DNA of 36,170 nt from Porphyromonadaceae bacterium (GTDB lineage: Bacteria > Bacteroidota > Bacteroidia > Bacteroidales > UBA12481). Below, piece by piece: positions 9,413 through 16,436 of the stretch; position 1 is the first letter of the stretch; each line of letters begins with the position of its first letter. The stretch covers positions 1 to 36,170 of the forward strand of contig QYQM01000163.1 of assembly GCA_007280905.1 (NCBI GenBank). The letters are read 5' to 3'. Under the pieces are notes generated by a model. The model had not been told where the DNA came from. It did not search any database and saw only the letters and a program-made list of their open reading frames with translations. The position numbers and the translations under genes were made by a program.

Positions 9413-11140
9413 ATGAAAATCAATAAATTAATAAAGAATACCTACCTGCGGATGTCCCTGTTGCTAATTGCAGGTTTCTTTTCAGGTTGGCTGGTTTTTC
9501 ACCGGTCGCAGACTGTACAAAAATCGGAAACGGTTGTCAGCGAGAAGAAAAGCACGATCTGGACATGCTCTATGCATCCTCAGATCCGGCGGGATGCACC
9601 CGGGCAATGTCCGATCTGCGGAATGGATTTGATTCCATTAATACAGGATGCAGCTCAGATTGACCCAAACTCAATTTCCATGACCGAAGATGCGGCTAGG
9701 ATTGCCGAAGTGCAAACCACAGTCGTGACCAGGCAGGAACCGGTAAAAGAAGTACGGCTGTATGGAAAAATCCAGGCTGACGAACGGTTGCTTCAAACAC
9801 AGTCCGCCCATCTGGCCGGACGAATTGAACAGTTATTGATAAACTTTACGGGAGAAGAAGTCCGTAAAGGCCAAACCATTGCCCAGATTTATTCGCCATT
9901 AATGGTGACTGCCCAACAGGAATTATTTGAAGCGCTGAAAATGAGAGATACATCAATAATTTCAGCTGCACGCGACAAATTGAGACAGTGGAAATTTACC
10001 GACGGTCAAATTGCTGAAATTGAAAGGAGCGGAAATGTTAAAAGTGTTTTTGACGTTACAGCCACTGTTTCAGGTATTGTTACTGCCAAAAAGGTTAATA
10101 AGGGCGACTATGTACAGCAGGGATCAGCCCTGTATGAGATTGCCGATCTGAGTCATGTGTGGGCATTGTTTGATGCCTATGAAAGCGATCTGCCCTGGAT
10201 TAAGCAGGGTGACAAGGTCACCTTTACGCTGCAATCTTTGCCCGGCAAAGAGTTTAACGGTGTCATCGCATTTATCGACCCTGTGATTAATCCACAAACC
10301 CGGGTAGCCCGTTTACGCGTGGAGGTAGCAAATAGCGGTAATATCCTAAAACCCGAAATGTTTGCCACCGGCTATTTAAAAAACCGGCTTGCCTCACAAG
10401 GCAAAAGTTTGGTAATTCCTCAATCGGCTGTATTATGGACTGGAATCCGTTCCATTATTTACATTAAAGTTCAGGGAGCTTCCCAACCGACCTACATGAT
10501 GCGCGAAATTACGCTTGGACCGGATCTGGGAGACAGTTATGTGGTACTTGACGGGCTTGAAGAAGGTGAAGAAATCGTGACCAATGGTACCTTCAATATT
10601 GATGCTTCTGCCCAGCTTATGGCTATGCCAAGCATGATGAACCGTAAGAAGGATAGCACAATTGCCCCGGATGCAACGAAAAGAATTACAACTAATCCCG
10701 ATCTGCAAGTTCAGCTTGCTAACATGTATTCAGCCTATAAGGAATTGAAGAATGCGTTTGTAAATTCTGATGTGAAAAAGGCTTCTGCAGCAGCGGGTCA
10801 CATTACAGATAAGCTGAAAAAGGTTGACATGAATTTGATCGGGCAAGATCAGATGGACTCATGGATGGACCATGTTAAAACTCTTGAATCTGAATCACAA
10901 AGAATTATTAAAAGTTCTGATATTGACCAACAAAGGCAATCTTTTTCCGTTATCAGTAATGTCCTTTACAAGGTCTTGAAGAGTTACGGAACAAGTGAAC
11001 CTGTGTATTATCAATATTGTCCGATGGCATTCAATAACAAAGGAGCATACTGGTTAAGCGAATCCGATAAGATCTCTAATCCATATTTCGGTCAGTCTAT
11101 GCTGACCTGTGGAGAGACCAGGGAGATAATTAAGAACTAA
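9413..11140 (+). CDS. cusB: CusB-type periplasmic adaptor with heavy-metal-binding and DUF3347 domains
   Basis: A 575-residue membrane fusion protein. Residues 13-30 are a membrane anchor. A heavy-metal-binding module follows (WTCSMHPQIRRDAPGQCPICGMDLIP, about 49-75), ten lines of family sequence in little space. Residues 85-400 form the adaptor: a barrel-sandwich part (LAGRIEQLLINFTGEEVRKGQTI), a short helical hairpin (PLMVTAQQELFEALKMRD) and a beta-barrel (YDVTATVSGIVT-like, GDYVQQGSALYEIADLSHVW). The C-terminus (about 430-575) is a DUF3347 domain ending YCPMAFNNKGAYW ... TCGE. Both end domains are probable Cu(I) sites that hand metal to CusA. It lies 15 bases behind the outer membrane gene. 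It is longer than E. coli CusB (407) because of the two added domains. Confidence 0.92.
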   Translation: MKINKLIKNTYLRMSLLLIAGFFSGWLVFHRSQTVQKSETVVSEKKSTIWTCSMHPQIRRDAPGQCPICGMDLIPLIQDAAQIDPNSISMTEDAARIAEVQTTVVTRQEPVKEVRLYGKIQADERLLQTQSAHLAGRIEQLLINFTGEEVRKGQTIAQIYSPLMVTAQQELFEALKMRDTSIISAARDKLRQWKFTDGQIAEIERSGNVKSVFDVTATVSGIVTAKKVNKGDYVQQGSALYEIADLSHVWALFDAYESDLPWIKQGDKVTFTLQSLPGKEFNGVIAFIDPVINPQTRVARLRVEVANSGNILKPEMFATGYLKNRLASQGKSLVIPQSAVLWTGIRSIIYIKVQGASQPTYMMREITLGPDLGDSYVVLDGLEEGEEIVTNGTFNIDASAQLMAMPSMMNRKKDSTIAPDATKRITTNPDLQVQLANMYSAYKELKNAFVNSDVKKASAAAGHITDKLKKVDMNLIGQDQMDSWMDHVKTLESESQRIIKSSDIDQQRQSFSVISNVLYKVLKSYGTSEPVYYQYCPMAFNNKGAYWLSESDKISNPYFGQSMLTCGETREIIKN

Positions 11141-11169
11141 CATTTTGTACAACTAAAATTGTATTACTG

Positions 11170-11433
11170 ATGGCCGGTCTTTTACTGATCGGCATGGGAG
11201 TTTTTGCTATGGGAAAGAAAACTGAAAAGGTTAAAGTCTCGGGTAATTGCGGGATGTGTGAAACCAGAATCGAAAAAGCAGCAAAGGGTGTTAATGGGGT
11301 TAAAAGCGCGGATTGGGATCAGAAGACCAAACAGTTGGAAATTTCTTATGATGAGACAAAAACCAACATGGAAACAATCCGGAAAGCCGTCGCAACCGTT
11401 GGACATGACACCGGGAAGTTTAATGGTTTTTAA
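11170..11433 (+). CDS. Small exported HMA-domain metal-binding protein
   Basis: An 87-residue protein with a hydrophobic N-terminus (LLLIGMGVFAMG) and one HMA fold (about residues 20-85). The metal loop is GNCGMCETRIEKA, a CxxC site. The ferredoxin-like pattern follows (VNGVKSADWDQKTKQLEISYDETKT). It is probably a periplasmic Cu(I) chaperone for the Cus system just upstream. The start is doubtful: at 11170 the signal peptide lacks its basic n-region. The reading frame stays open upstream and would add K-I-V-L-L from 11155, but with no ATG, GTG or TTG there. A near-cognate ATT at 11158 or a lost start codon could explain this. Confidence 0.85.
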   Translation: MAGLLLIGMGVFAMGKKTEKVKVSGNCGMCETRIEKAAKGVNGVKSADWDQKTKQLEISYDETKTNMETIRKAVATVGHDTGKFNGF

Positions 11434-11496
11434 CAAATATTTAGCAGCCAGTGTTTTTAATATAATAATATTTACATGTTTCGTTTATCATTGTGA

Positions 11497-11865
11497 ATGA
11501 TAAGGAAAATTACAAATAGTGTGTTGGTTTTGGTCCTGTTATTAACAACAACAGGTTTTACCTACCATTATCACTATTGCTGCCATACACTGGTTAAGTT
11601 TTCAATACTTCACACCCCGAAACCGTGCTGTGAGAATCCGGAAGATTGCTGCAGCGATAAAGCGGTTACCTTGCAGTATAAGACTGATTACCTTTTAGCG
11701 GCGCATTTCCTTGATTTATCGGTTGCCGGGATTGACCTGCAATTGGTCGCGTTTGATCTAGAGGATATTCAACCAATAGAGGTTGACCAACAGAAATTTC
11801 CGGAGGAATCACCACCACCCAGAGTCAGTGTGCGGCTTGCCCTGCTGCAACAGTATCTTATTTAG
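11497..11865 (+). CDS. HYC_CC_PP family small exported protein
   Basis: A 122-residue protein of the HYC_CC_PP type, a poorly known Bacteroidota family common in copper loci. The naming motifs are visible: a hydrophobic start (VLVLVLLLTTTGF), HYHYCCH at about residues 24-30, CCENPEDCC at about 45-53, and a Pro run (SPPPRVS) near residue 105. The Cys and His clusters suggest metal binding outside the cytoplasm. Its function has not been established. It begins 63 bases after the HMA protein and probably belongs to the same transcript. Confidence 0.8.
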   Translation: MIRKITNSVLVLVLLLTTTGFTYHYHYCCHTLVKFSILHTPKPCCENPEDCCSDKAVTLQYKTDYLLAAHFLDLSVAGIDLQLVAFDLEDIQPIEVDQQKFPEESPPPRVSVRLALLQQYLI

Positions 11866-11988
11866 CCTCTAATTTTTAGCCAGTCCATTTAACGGCTGTT
11901 AAAGCGATTACCATATCCTGGCATTTATGATGTCTCATTAAATAAAAAACCATAAACTCAATTCAGTTAATCTTTAAAAAATAAACAA
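11866..11988. other. Intergenic gap with a small palindrome
   Basis: No gene was found. A six-base inverted repeat, TTTAAC-GGCT-GTTAAA (11888-11903), could form a weak hairpin or bind a regulator. There is no T-tract, so it is a poor terminator candidate. Confidence 0.3.
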
Positions 11989-12230
11989 ATGAAAAAAATC
12001 ATTCTTTCCCTATTCTCATTTGCAATGTTGTTTTCACTAACGCAATGCAAACAGAAATGATGAATAACATGATGAGCATGTGGAGCTCCGATTCTTCCAT
12101 GTGTAAAATGATGATGGGATCAATGCAATCACGCCCCAATGTGATGAAGTCAGCACAGGGTATGTGCGACATGAATGGAATGAAGATGGAACAAAAGAAG
12201 GAAGAGCATCTGCAGCATCATCAGCAATAA
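11989..12230 (+). pseudogene. Met-rich lipoprotein with a one-base frameshift
   Basis: Two pieces of one protein lie in different frames. The first (11989-12060) encodes 23 residues: a signal peptide MKKIILSLFSFAMLFSLTQC, whose lipobox cysteine is residue 20, then K-Q-K and a TGA stop. The second frame (12057-12230) continues directly with MMNNMMSMWSSD and a very Met-rich tail holding SMCKMMMGSMQ, GMCDMNGMKM and HLQHHQQ. Adding one A in the AAATGA run at 12055-12060 would join them into an 80-residue lipoprotein. Met, Cys and His clusters in a copper island point to a Cu(I)-binding lipoprotein. The break may be a real mutation, an assembly error, or the second part may be translated from its own ATG at 12045. 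Confidence 0.7.
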
Positions 12231-12326
12231 GTTTGACAACTCAATAATTCAGATAAATAATAACGCATGAAAGCATTAGTTTATCTTGGTCCCGGGAAAA
12301 AATTCTGGGAAGAGAAACGAAAAACA

Positions 12327-13424
12327 ATGAAATCACAAATTATCATTCTGAACACAATGCTCGTTTTTGTATTTTCTTTTGGTGTAATACATAATTGCAA
12401 CGCACAAATTATTCTTGATATAAACGATTTACCGGTTGCAAGCGATATACAAATTTCCATTAAAGTGAACGGTCTGCAGGCAGCAACCCTATCACCGGGA
12501 AACGCAGGGATAAATGTGCAATGGGATTTCAGCAACCTGAATCCCTGCTGCGGTACTCCCGAAGCATCATACGACACTGTTGTTTGGGGGGACCATGCCT
12601 CAACTGCCAACGCGGGCTATTTCCCGCTTTCAGATATAGTTAGGAAAGAAAATTGCTTTACCTATCATTCCCATGTTACTCATCAGGATGAAACACAATG
12701 TTATTTCAGCCACTATGTAAAGGACACAATGGGGTTATGGCGCTACGGCATGGAAGATCCTGTGAATTTTCTTTTCGTCTCATACTGGAATTTTTTTCCT
12801 TTGCTTTCCTTTGGGGATTCCCTTAAAACTATTACAAAGATTCACGTTCCTGTTTCTAATGACAACATTAGGGTTTATCACATTTTAAGTACTTCGGTGG
12901 CTGATGCATGGGGCGTTATTACCACTCCCGATACGACCGCGAATGTTATTCGTATTTATACGGCCGAAATAGTTTACGACAGTTTATATGTGAACGGCAA
13001 ACTTCAACAAAACGTAGTTTATGCCGGCAATTATTATTACAGATGGTATGCCAAAAATCTTGGCTTTCCGGTTTTGGAAATAGCTAAAGGAATGCAAACC
13101 CAACAGCCACCTTTTGATCAACAGGTACGATATTCTTCTCATCTCAATACTCTGCTTTCTGTTCCTGAAAATGATGTTTCTGATAAGGTTCGAATTTTCC
13201 CTAATCCGTTTTCATCTTTTATCAATATTTATTTTGGAGAAAACAACAAAAACTCATCACTTTCAATTTTTGATGCAACAGGTAAGACAGTTATGAAAAT
13301 AACAAGCGTCAATTCAGAATACAAAGTTCAGGCAAGTGAACTTTCACCGGGCATCTATTTCTATGAAATTGTCAACAAACAAAAAGAAATATTCCGAGGG
13401 AAACTCATTAAAAACAACTACTAA
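12327..13424 (+). CDS. Secreted protein of unknown function with a T9SS C-terminal sorting domain
   Basis: A 365-residue protein when started at the ATG at 12327, which gives a clean signal peptide (MKSQIIILNTMLVFVFSFG ... NAQ). An in-frame ATG at 12267 would add 20 charged residues and hide it. The last 80 residues are a type A T9SS sorting domain: VRIFPNPFSS, LSIFDATGKTV, LSPGIYFYEI and a basic end. The protein is therefore exported and anchored at, or released from, the cell surface. The middle part (about 25-265) matches no domain known to me. It has a cluster of possible metal ligands near residues 105-130 (CFTYHSHVTHQ, TQCYFSH) and a CC pair near residue 72. Its stop overlaps the next start by one base. 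Confidence 0.85.
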   Translation: MKSQIIILNTMLVFVFSFGVIHNCNAQIILDINDLPVASDIQISIKVNGLQAATLSPGNAGINVQWDFSNLNPCCGTPEASYDTVVWGDHASTANAGYFPLSDIVRKENCFTYHSHVTHQDETQCYFSHYVKDTMGLWRYGMEDPVNFLFVSYWNFFPLLSFGDSLKTITKIHVPVSNDNIRVYHILSTSVADAWGVITTPDTTANVIRIYTAEIVYDSLYVNGKLQQNVVYAGNYYYRWYAKNLGFPVLEIAKGMQTQQPPFDQQVRYSSHLNTLLSVPENDVSDKVRIFPNPFSSFINIYFGENNKNSSLSIFDATGKTVMKITSVNSEYKVQASELSPGIYFYEIVNKQKEIFRGKLIKNNY

Positions 13425-13813
13425 TGAAACACACAAATTTGTTCTTGCTGCTTCGCGCAGCATTCATTACTGCAATGATTGCAATATCTGTCGATGGTTT
13501 TTCCCAGTGTCACGGAGGCGGAACAAACCAAGGCAATCATTCTTCTCATTCGTCATCCCCCGGCAAATCAGGTAAATCCGGCACAACATCACTATATGTA
13601 TGTCCGATGCATCCTGAGGTGCAATCAGAAATTGCAGGTACATGCCCAAAATGCGGAATGACCCTGGAGAGGAAAAAAATTACCGGAAGCAAAGCCAGTA
13701 AAAGGATATATTACTACTGTCAGGAGCACCCATCTTACGAATCTGATAAAAAAGGCAAATGCAGTACTTGTGGAAAGAAACTGAAAAAAGCACAAGAGTT
13801 TTTTTATGAATAA
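13424..13813 (+). CDS. Exported heavy-metal-binding domain protein
   Basis: A 129-residue protein with a signal peptide (LFLLLRAAFITAMIAISVDGFS), a His/Ser/Gly-rich linker (CHGGGTNQGNHSSHSSS) and a heavy-metal-binding module at about residues 60-88 (YVCPMHPEVQSEIAGTCPKCGMTLE). A second, divergent copy follows (YYCQEHPSYESDKKGKCSTCGKKL). Each module has the Cys-x-x-His/Cys-x-x-Cys pattern also found in the CopA and CusB proteins here. It is probably a periplasmic metal scavenger or donor. TAATG joins it to the T9SS gene and its own stop overlaps the next reading frame. Confidence 0.85.
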   Translation: MKHTNLFLLLRAAFITAMIAISVDGFSQCHGGGTNQGNHSSHSSSPGKSGKSGTTSLYVCPMHPEVQSEIAGTCPKCGMTLERKKITGSKASKRIYYYCQEHPSYESDKKGKCSTCGKKLKKAQEFFYE

Positions 13814-14080
13814 ATCCAAGCCCGAAATGAATCAAAATCTGAAAAGCATCATTGACCAATATACAAAGCCGACAAGGAGTCGGTGTACAATACATGGTTT
13901 ATTAATAACGAAGAGCGCTTGAAAGCATTCCGTTCTATCCGTAGGGGTGTAATGCAGGTAATTGATGATATTAAAAATATCCGGTTCGGAAACGATTTCA
14001 AGGGTAGTTCACTGGAATTTGTGCTCAACTGTATTACCGGGCAAAAACAGGTATCAGTATTCCCAGAAGTCCATAAATAA
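13806..14080 (+). pseudogene. Frameshifted and truncated gene fragment at the island edge
   Basis: A broken reading frame. From ATG 13806 it reads MNKSKPEMNQNLKSIIDQYT and K-P, then shifts near 13869-13871. In the other frame it continues D-K-E-S-V-YNTWFINNEERLKAF up to about FVLNCITGQKQV (14048). One missing base between the two explains the shift. Past about 14050 the frame runs antisense into a membrane protein gene and ends with an unrelated tail at 14080, so the 3' part appears lost. I do not recognise the family. The visible part is a helical, charged N-terminal region of what was probably a larger intracellular protein. Confidence 0.6.
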
Positions 14081-14222
14081 CAGCTATTGCAAAGAATCCA
14101 AAATAGATTTTGCCTAAAGTCTCCCCGAGCCAGAAAGCCAAACCCAGGCTGGCAAAAAGAATGAATAAAAATAGAGCCGCCCTTTCAAGCAATGTCTCGA
14201 TATGCTTTCCAATATCTTCCAT
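14034..14222 (-). CDS. Small membrane protein, holin-like (DUF1469 type), probably truncated
   Basis: A 62-residue protein: a short helix (MEDIGKHIETLLERA) and two membrane segments (LFLFILFASLGLAFWLGETL and IYFGFFAIAVIYGLLGILIP). The second half looks like the Bacteroidota 'phage holin family' proteins (Phage_holin_3_6/DUF1469), which are housekeeping membrane proteins of about 110-120 residues rather than phage parts. Here the middle amphipathic helix seems missing and the protein stops soon after the second segment (VFAR). Its 3' end lies where the fragment from the other strand breaks off. It may be a remnant; short forms that still work cannot be excluded. Confidence 0.5.
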   Translation of the reverse strand: MEDIGKHIETLLERAALFLFILFASLGLAFWLGETLGKIYFGFFAIAVIYGLLGILIPVFAR

Positions 14223-14254
14223 TAATACATTTCCTTTGCTCTTAGATTAAAGAC

Positions 14255-15112
14255 TTATTGCAACTTGCTGCTATCGCGGTTTTCCCATACAAACTGTTCA
14301 TTCCTGACCACATGAAGTGCGGGAACCTTTCTGAAGAAATAATTGAAATAGATCCATTTACCTGATGCAAACCTGCGATAGGTTGGAGATCCCTTGGCTC
14401 CGGCAAAATCAAGAGCAATTCTATGTAATAACCTGGGAACCAAATTTTTAACCAGATTGCGACGACGAGTATCATCTAATTCGAGTGCTTTAACAACCTG
14501 GGGAGTAACATTGTCATTACCAGTAATTTGCAGCCCTGATCCCCCAAACTGTTTGAGAAGCTGGGGCATTTCATCCTTCCCGCGGAAATCGGTCAATAAG
14601 AAAATCCCATTTGGCCGCAGCAAACGCCTGACTTCCTCAAGAAACAGGTTCACATCTTCATAGCGGTGACTGGATTCGACATTGATGATCACGTCGAAAG
14701 AATTATCAGGCAATGACACAGCCTGAGCATCGCCCTGCATGAATGACAATCCGGGTTTGCCCCAGAAATTATTGCAGAATTCAATGGCAGAAGGGTCTCT
14801 GTCAATACCCACTGCCGATGAAGGCTTGAGAAGCTTGGCCAGAAAAGCCAAACCTCCACCCCGGCCGCAGCCGATTTCCAGAATATCCTTATTTTCCAGG
14901 TCGTGAGCCCTTACCAATTGATGGTAAAGCTGGATCGGGTATCTGTTTATCTCATCAGATGGTTCGAGGGGCATTTTGTGTGAGTCCTCGGCATATCCGT
15001 AATTCATAAAAATAATTTCAGCCTTCTTATCAACACTGTTTACGAAACGATACCATCTTCTGAAAAATCCCCCCACGAAAGTGTCAACGATGAGCTTTTT
15101 TATACCTCTCAC
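14255..15112 (-). CDS. SAM-dependent class I methyltransferase
   Basis: A 285-residue methyltransferase. Motif I is DILEIGCGRGGG at about residues 75-86. It is followed by an acidic residue after strand 2 (VGIDRD), motif II/III with GDAQAVSLPDNSFDVIIN, and RRLLRPNGIFLLTDF. The fold is Methyltransf_11/25. The C-terminal part (RFASGKWIYFNYFFRKV) resembles methyltransferases acting on lipids or polyketide-like substrates, such as the phthiotriol dimycocerosate enzyme, but the substrate cannot be read from the sequence. The start codon is GTG at 15112; the next in-frame ATG is at residue 36. It stands alone on the minus strand downstream of a gene remnant. Confidence 0.85.
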   Translation of the reverse strand: MRGIKKLIVDTFVGGFFRRWYRFVNSVDKKAEIIFMNYGYAEDSHKMPLEPSDEINRYPIQLYHQLVRAHDLENKDILEIGCGRGGGLAFLAKLLKPSSAVGIDRDPSAIEFCNNFWGKPGLSFMQGDAQAVSLPDNSFDVIINVESSHRYEDVNLFLEEVRRLLRPNGIFLLTDFRGKDEMPQLLKQFGGSGLQITGNDNVTPQVVKALELDDTRRRNLVKNLVPRLLHRIALDFAGAKGSPTYRRFASGKWIYFNYFFRKVPALHVVRNEQFVWENRDSSKLQ

Positions 15113-15224
15113 GATGCAAATTATTACTGTTACCTGTGTTAAAGAAACAGTACTTTATTGACAAAGCAAAATCAATCTTCGTTATTGAACCTTTTAACTG
15201 CCGGAATGGTCGCCTTTTACTTGT

Positions 15225-15422
15225 TCAAACACCATTATTGACTTCATTGGCATGGACAATCTTTTTCGAAAGCTGAACTCTTCCGTAATCTGCCGTTATA
15301 TCTAAGATTGCAAGATCCTTACCCGCTTTTATTTCATCGAATCGAAGAAAGAATTTTATTTGGTATTTACCTTTACCTAATGTAATGTCAGGACCGTAAA
15401 CCAAATGTTTTTCATTGCATAA
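15225..15422 (-). pseudogene. Start-less coding remnant directly behind nadA
   Basis: An open frame of about 65 codons on the minus strand that begins right after the nadA stop and in the same frame, but has no ATG or GTG near its beginning. It encodes HLVYGPDITLGKGKYQIKFF, then LRFDEIKAG and LAILDITADYGRVQLSKK, ending in TGA. The YGP-ITLGKGKY and LDITAD-GRV pattern looks like one beta-sandwich domain of a larger, probably glycan-related protein. The 5' part of that gene is gone, so this is most likely decay or deletion next to nadA. The rest of the 15113-15422 interval shows nothing else I can support. Confidence 0.55.
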
Positions 15423-16397
15423 TCAGGACCACTCCAGCATACGCCGGATAGGAATCTCGGCAAGTAGGCGAATATTTTCAGGAACAGTTACTTCCGGCCA
15501 TTCATATTTCAAGGTGAGATAGATTTTCTTCAGATTGTGAAGTTTCATGAATTTACAGTCATTGCAGGCACAGGTGCTGTCCTTCGGGGGTGCGGGAATA
15601 AAAAGCTTATCCGGGTTGGCTTTTTTCATCTGATGCAGGATTCCGGATTCAGTGGCGACAATATAAGTATCCCCGGCATCGCTTTTAGAGAAATTCAGCA
15701 AGGCCGATGTCGAACCGATAAAATCTGCAACAATCCGGATGGGTTTCTGGCATTCCGGATGGGCAATGATCTTTGCATCAGGGTATTCATTCTTCAGCAG
15801 CAATATCTTCTCTAGAGAAAATTCCTCATGCACATGACAGGCACCATCCCAAAGCAGCATTTCCCTGCCGGTCAAACTGTTCAGGTAGTTTCCGAGATTC
15901 CGGTCGGGGGCAAAAATGATTTTTTGATTTTCCGGAAAATGCTGAATAATCTGTACCGCATTGGTTGAGGTGCAGCAAACATCGGATAAAGCCTTGATGG
16001 CGGCACTGGTATTCACATAGGTCACTACCATGTGATCAGGATGTTCGTTGCGGAATACAGCAAATTCATCGGGCGGACAGGAATCAGCCAGTGAACACCC
16101 GGCCATCCGATCGGGTATCAGCACTTTTTTTTGGGGGGAAAGAATTTTAGCCGTTTCCGCCATAAAATGGACCCCGGCAAAAACAATCATATCTGCACTG
16201 GTTTCGGATGCCTTGCGGGATAAATCTAAACTGTCGCCCACGAAATCAGCAATATCCTGTATAGCTGCCTCCTGATAATAATGTGCCAGGATAACCGCAT
16301 TCTTTTCTTTGAGTAATTCCCTGATTCCATCGACCAGATTGATAAGGCTGTCGACAGGTTCATCAACGAATCCTTTTTTCACCCACGAATCTTTCAT
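15423..16397 (-). CDS. nadA: Quinolinate synthase A
   Basis: A 324-residue quinolinate synthase, which condenses iminoaspartate with dihydroxyacetone phosphate to quinolinate in NAD synthesis. The family signatures are present: AVILAHYYQ (residues about 34-42), VGDSLDLS, FMAETAKIL, and the 4Fe-4S cysteines in AGCSLADSC (C101), GACHVHEEF (C187) and the CACNDC cluster (C276-C281). Also visible are PDRNLGNYL, HPEC near residue 218 and GSTSALL. The length is normal for the short bacterial form. nadB and nadC are not in the window, so the gene is unlinked here. It precedes the remnant above and follows the ABC transporter genes on the same strand. Confidence 0.96.
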   Translation of the reverse strand: MKDSWVKKGFVDEPVDSLINLVDGIRELLKEKNAVILAHYYQEAAIQDIADFVGDSLDLSRKASETSADMIVFAGVHFMAETAKILSPQKKVLIPDRMAGCSLADSCPPDEFAVFRNEHPDHMVVTYVNTSAAIKALSDVCCTSTNAVQIIQHFPENQKIIFAPDRNLGNYLNSLTGREMLLWDGACHVHEEFSLEKILLLKNEYPDAKIIAHPECQKPIRIVADFIGSTSALLNFSKSDAGDTYIVATESGILHQMKKANPDKLFIPAPPKDSTCACNDCKFMKLHNLKKIYLTLKYEWPEVTVPENIRLLAEIPIRRMLEWS

Positions 16398-16436
16398 ATT
16401 CTTCTGTTGTACCTGAAATGCAAAAGTAGAAATAAA

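Noticed and set aside
11888-11903. Hairpin TTTAAC-GGCT-GTTAAA as a terminator
   Set aside because: The stem is weak and no T-tract follows.
12052-12060. Programmed ribosomal frameshift at CAGAAATGA
   Set aside because: No slippery heptamer or following hairpin is visible, so a one-base deletion is simpler.
12045-12230. The Met-rich segment as a separate cytoplasmic gene
   Set aside because: Its upstream frame ends in a lipobox just at the join, and one added base unites them. A separate gene remains possible but is the weaker reading.
14034-14222. Prophage, based on a holin-like protein
   Set aside because: This family is a common housekeeping membrane protein in Bacteroidota, and no other phage gene is nearby.
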